Shown: positions 27,271-28,413 of the stretch, one piece after another
How positions within the stretch are numbered: position 1 is the first letter of the stretch
How the letters are laid out: each line of letters starts with the position of its first letter
Virus record (IMG/VR): IMGVR_UViG_3300031227_000301
Span: 1-28,413 of that record
Direction: 5' to 3' (one strand)
DNA from: a virus
Length of the DNA stretch: 28,413 bases
Translations under genes and position numbers: made by a program
Notes under the pieces: model-generated
Seen by the model: the letters and a program-made list of their open reading frames with translations, nothing else
What the model was told of the DNA's origin: nothing
Databases searched by the model: none

Positions 27271-28281
27271 ATGGGAGTGCCGACGATTACCTCGATCACG
27301 CCGGCTGTCGGACTGAGCCACGGGAACTACCTCGTCACGATCAAGGGTGCGAACATCGCGCTCCCGCACGAGCCCCCCGCCACTGGCCCCGCAGGGGACC
27401 TGAAGGAGCATGTACGTGTGCTCTTCGATGGAGTCGAATGTAACTGGAAATTCACCGGGGTCATCGATGACGAGGATGGCGACCCCGGAGACCGGATCCT
27501 CTGGTGTCGAATCCCAGGCGGGATCCCGGCCAGCTACGTGATCGACCGGCGGACCAAGGCGACGAAGGGCGCGGTGGACGTCACGATCCTGAATATTGAT
27601 GAGGACGGTGATCCGATCTCCGGCGAGACAGTGACGCTCGAGGAGGCCTTCTCCTTCGAGTACCCAGACCTGAAGCAGGACTGTATGGTCCTCCGGGTGG
27701 TGCGTGCCCTCGTCCAGAAGATGCGACAGCAGGTGATGCGGAACGTTGTCACCTCGGTCCACACCGACTACGACAACGAAGTCGATGGGTCTGCGCTGAC
27801 CCAACTCTCGGAGCTTCCCGCCATCAGCTTGAGCATCCAGGGGATCCCGTTCGATCGGATGGGGATGACCCAGGAGCGAGATGTTGAGGACCGGGACGAT
27901 GAGTACGGCAGCGTCGAGGTCGAAACCCCGGAGACGGTGGACCTCCGGTTCCAGGTAGTTGGGGTCGTGAGCAACGACAAGCATCTCCTCAACCTTCCGG
28001 CTGCCGTGACCAGATTCTTCAGGGTGAATCGGACGATTACTGTTCTGGCGGATCCGGATGATGCGACCCGCGGGGACAAGGTGTATCCGATCCTCCCTGA
28101 CACTGAGATGACGTTCGGGCGCGCCAGGGGCAACAGCAATATCCAGTTTTTCAGGCAGACATGGGTGGTGAGTGAGATCGACATCGAGAGCTTCCTGCCA
28201 CAGGTAATCAGCGGCGTCCTTGACGGTGGTGACGACGGAGTGGTGGCAGATCTCGATGCGCAGAAGTTGGTGGTGGACTAG
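27271..28281 (+). CDS. IPT/TIG-domain protein fused to a tail-terminator-like domain
   Basis: The product is 336 aa from ATG 27271 directly after the previous stop. Residues 1-125 carry an IPT/TIG Ig-like domain (PTITSITPAVGLSHGNYLVT, IKGANI, VRVLFDGVECNW). Residues about 130-320 (CMVLRVVRALVQKMRQQVMR, LPAISLSIQGIPF, TVDLRFQVVGVVSNDKHLLN, FFRQTWVVSEIDIESF) have the alternating pattern of tail terminator/completion proteins: a helix, then P-x-I-x-I strands, then a helix beginning with D/K-HLLNL. IPT domains are known decorations of virion proteins. The next gene should be tail tube or sheath. Confidence 0.55.
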   Translation: MGVPTITSITPAVGLSHGNYLVTIKGANIALPHEPPATGPAGDLKEHVRVLFDGVECNWKFTGVIDDEDGDPGDRILWCRIPGGIPASYVIDRRTKATKGAVDVTILNIDEDGDPISGETVTLEEAFSFEYPDLKQDCMVLRVVRALVQKMRQQVMRNVVTSVHTDYDNEVDGSALTQLSELPAISLSIQGIPFDRMGMTQERDVEDRDDEYGSVEVETPETVDLRFQVVGVVSNDKHLLNLPAAVTRFFRVNRTITVLADPDDATRGDKVYPILPDTEMTFGRARGNSNIQFFRQTWVVSEIDIESFLPQVISGVLDGGDDGVVADLDAQKLVVD

Positions 28282-28350
28282 ATTTTGCAAATTGGTCTTG
28301 TGGACGGTGAGATCGAATGATACGTTATCGCCAGAACGATGGAGGGCGCT

Positions 28351-28413
28351 ATGGGCAATAACATGCTTCTCTCGAGCAAGGTAATCGCGTTTGAGAAGGC
28401 GGCGGCAAAGAAG
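28351..28413 (+). CDS. Truncated gene at window edge, presumed tail protein
   Basis: ATG 28351 follows GGAGGGCGCT, and 21 codons remain open to the end (MGNNMLLSSKVIAFEKAAAK). The 69-nt gap before it holds only weak promoter-like sequences. Position after the tail-terminator-like gene suggests tail sheath or tube, but the visible part is too short to test. Confidence 0.5.
   Translation, partial: MGNNMLLSSKVIAFEKAAAKK

Noticed and set aside
28317-28361. 14-codon open frame before the last gene
   Set aside because: No ribosome binding site, very short, out of frame with the better start at 28351.

Overview
This window is a stretch of a high-GC, double-stranded DNA tailed-phage (Caudoviricetes) genome or provirus. 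It carries a packaging and head module (portal, large terminase, MuF-type minor head protein, prohead protease, scaffold-like protein, HK97-type major capsid protein), then neck and tail-completion genes. It also has three tRNA genes, dense gene packing with ATGA/TGATG/GTGA overlaps, and many small zinc-ribbon proteins. No integrase, lysis gene or replication enzyme is visible. The host cannot be named: GGAGG-type ribosome binding sites and sigma70-like promoters only say that it is a bacterium, and the base composition suggests a GC-rich one. Both ends of the window cut through genes.

Layout. (1) 1-1510, minus strand: an early/accessory operon. It starts with a 49-aa zinc-ribbon protein and continues with a protein carrying a TnpB-like N-terminal segment, a SLOG (DUF2493/YspA-like) protein with a Cys-rich N-terminal extension, and a truncated gene at the edge. 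(2) 1680-3829, plus strand: small, mostly unrecognised proteins, several Cys-rich, one with two membrane segments; the first looks split by a +1 frameshift. (3) 4071-5507, minus strand: four stop/start-overlapping small genes. (4) 5721-5963: one small plus-strand gene. (5) 5964-6869: about 0.9 kb without a credible gene, holding five 11-bp tandem repeats, an AT-rich island and a strongly C-rich, G-poor plus strand; it is a candidate origin or control region. (6) 6870-8446: an HTH protein (candidate small terminase) and an HNH endonuclease. (7) 8447-9090: non-coding DNA with long G and C runs (candidate packaging or control region). (8) 9091-10062: a DruA/Mom-like protein and tRNA-Thr, tRNA-Trp and tRNA-Pro. 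(9) 10180-28413, all plus strand: the structural module.

Two points stand out. First, the prohead protease is the C-terminal part of a 723-aa protein whose N-terminus is a D12-class (Dam-like) adenine methyltransferase, with a helical region, a DUF6582-like segment and a zinc ribbon in between. Second, the promoters of blocks 2 and 3, about 4 kb apart and facing opposite ways, share a regulatory module: a CGACG-N3-CGTCG palindrome centred exactly 14 nt upstream of the -35 box. Its TCGTCGA core recurs in the 11-bp repeats at 5999-6053. This suggests that one phage DNA-binding protein acts at both early promoters and at the putative origin.

How the genes work together (inference from families): the HTH protein, terminase and portal package DNA. 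The protease and scaffold-like protein drive procapsid maturation. The MuF protein and three to four connector/neck proteins join head to tail. A His-rich fibre protein encoded directly after the capsid gene probably decorates the virion. The methyltransferase domain and the DruA/Mom-like protein are candidates for DNA modification or anti-restriction.
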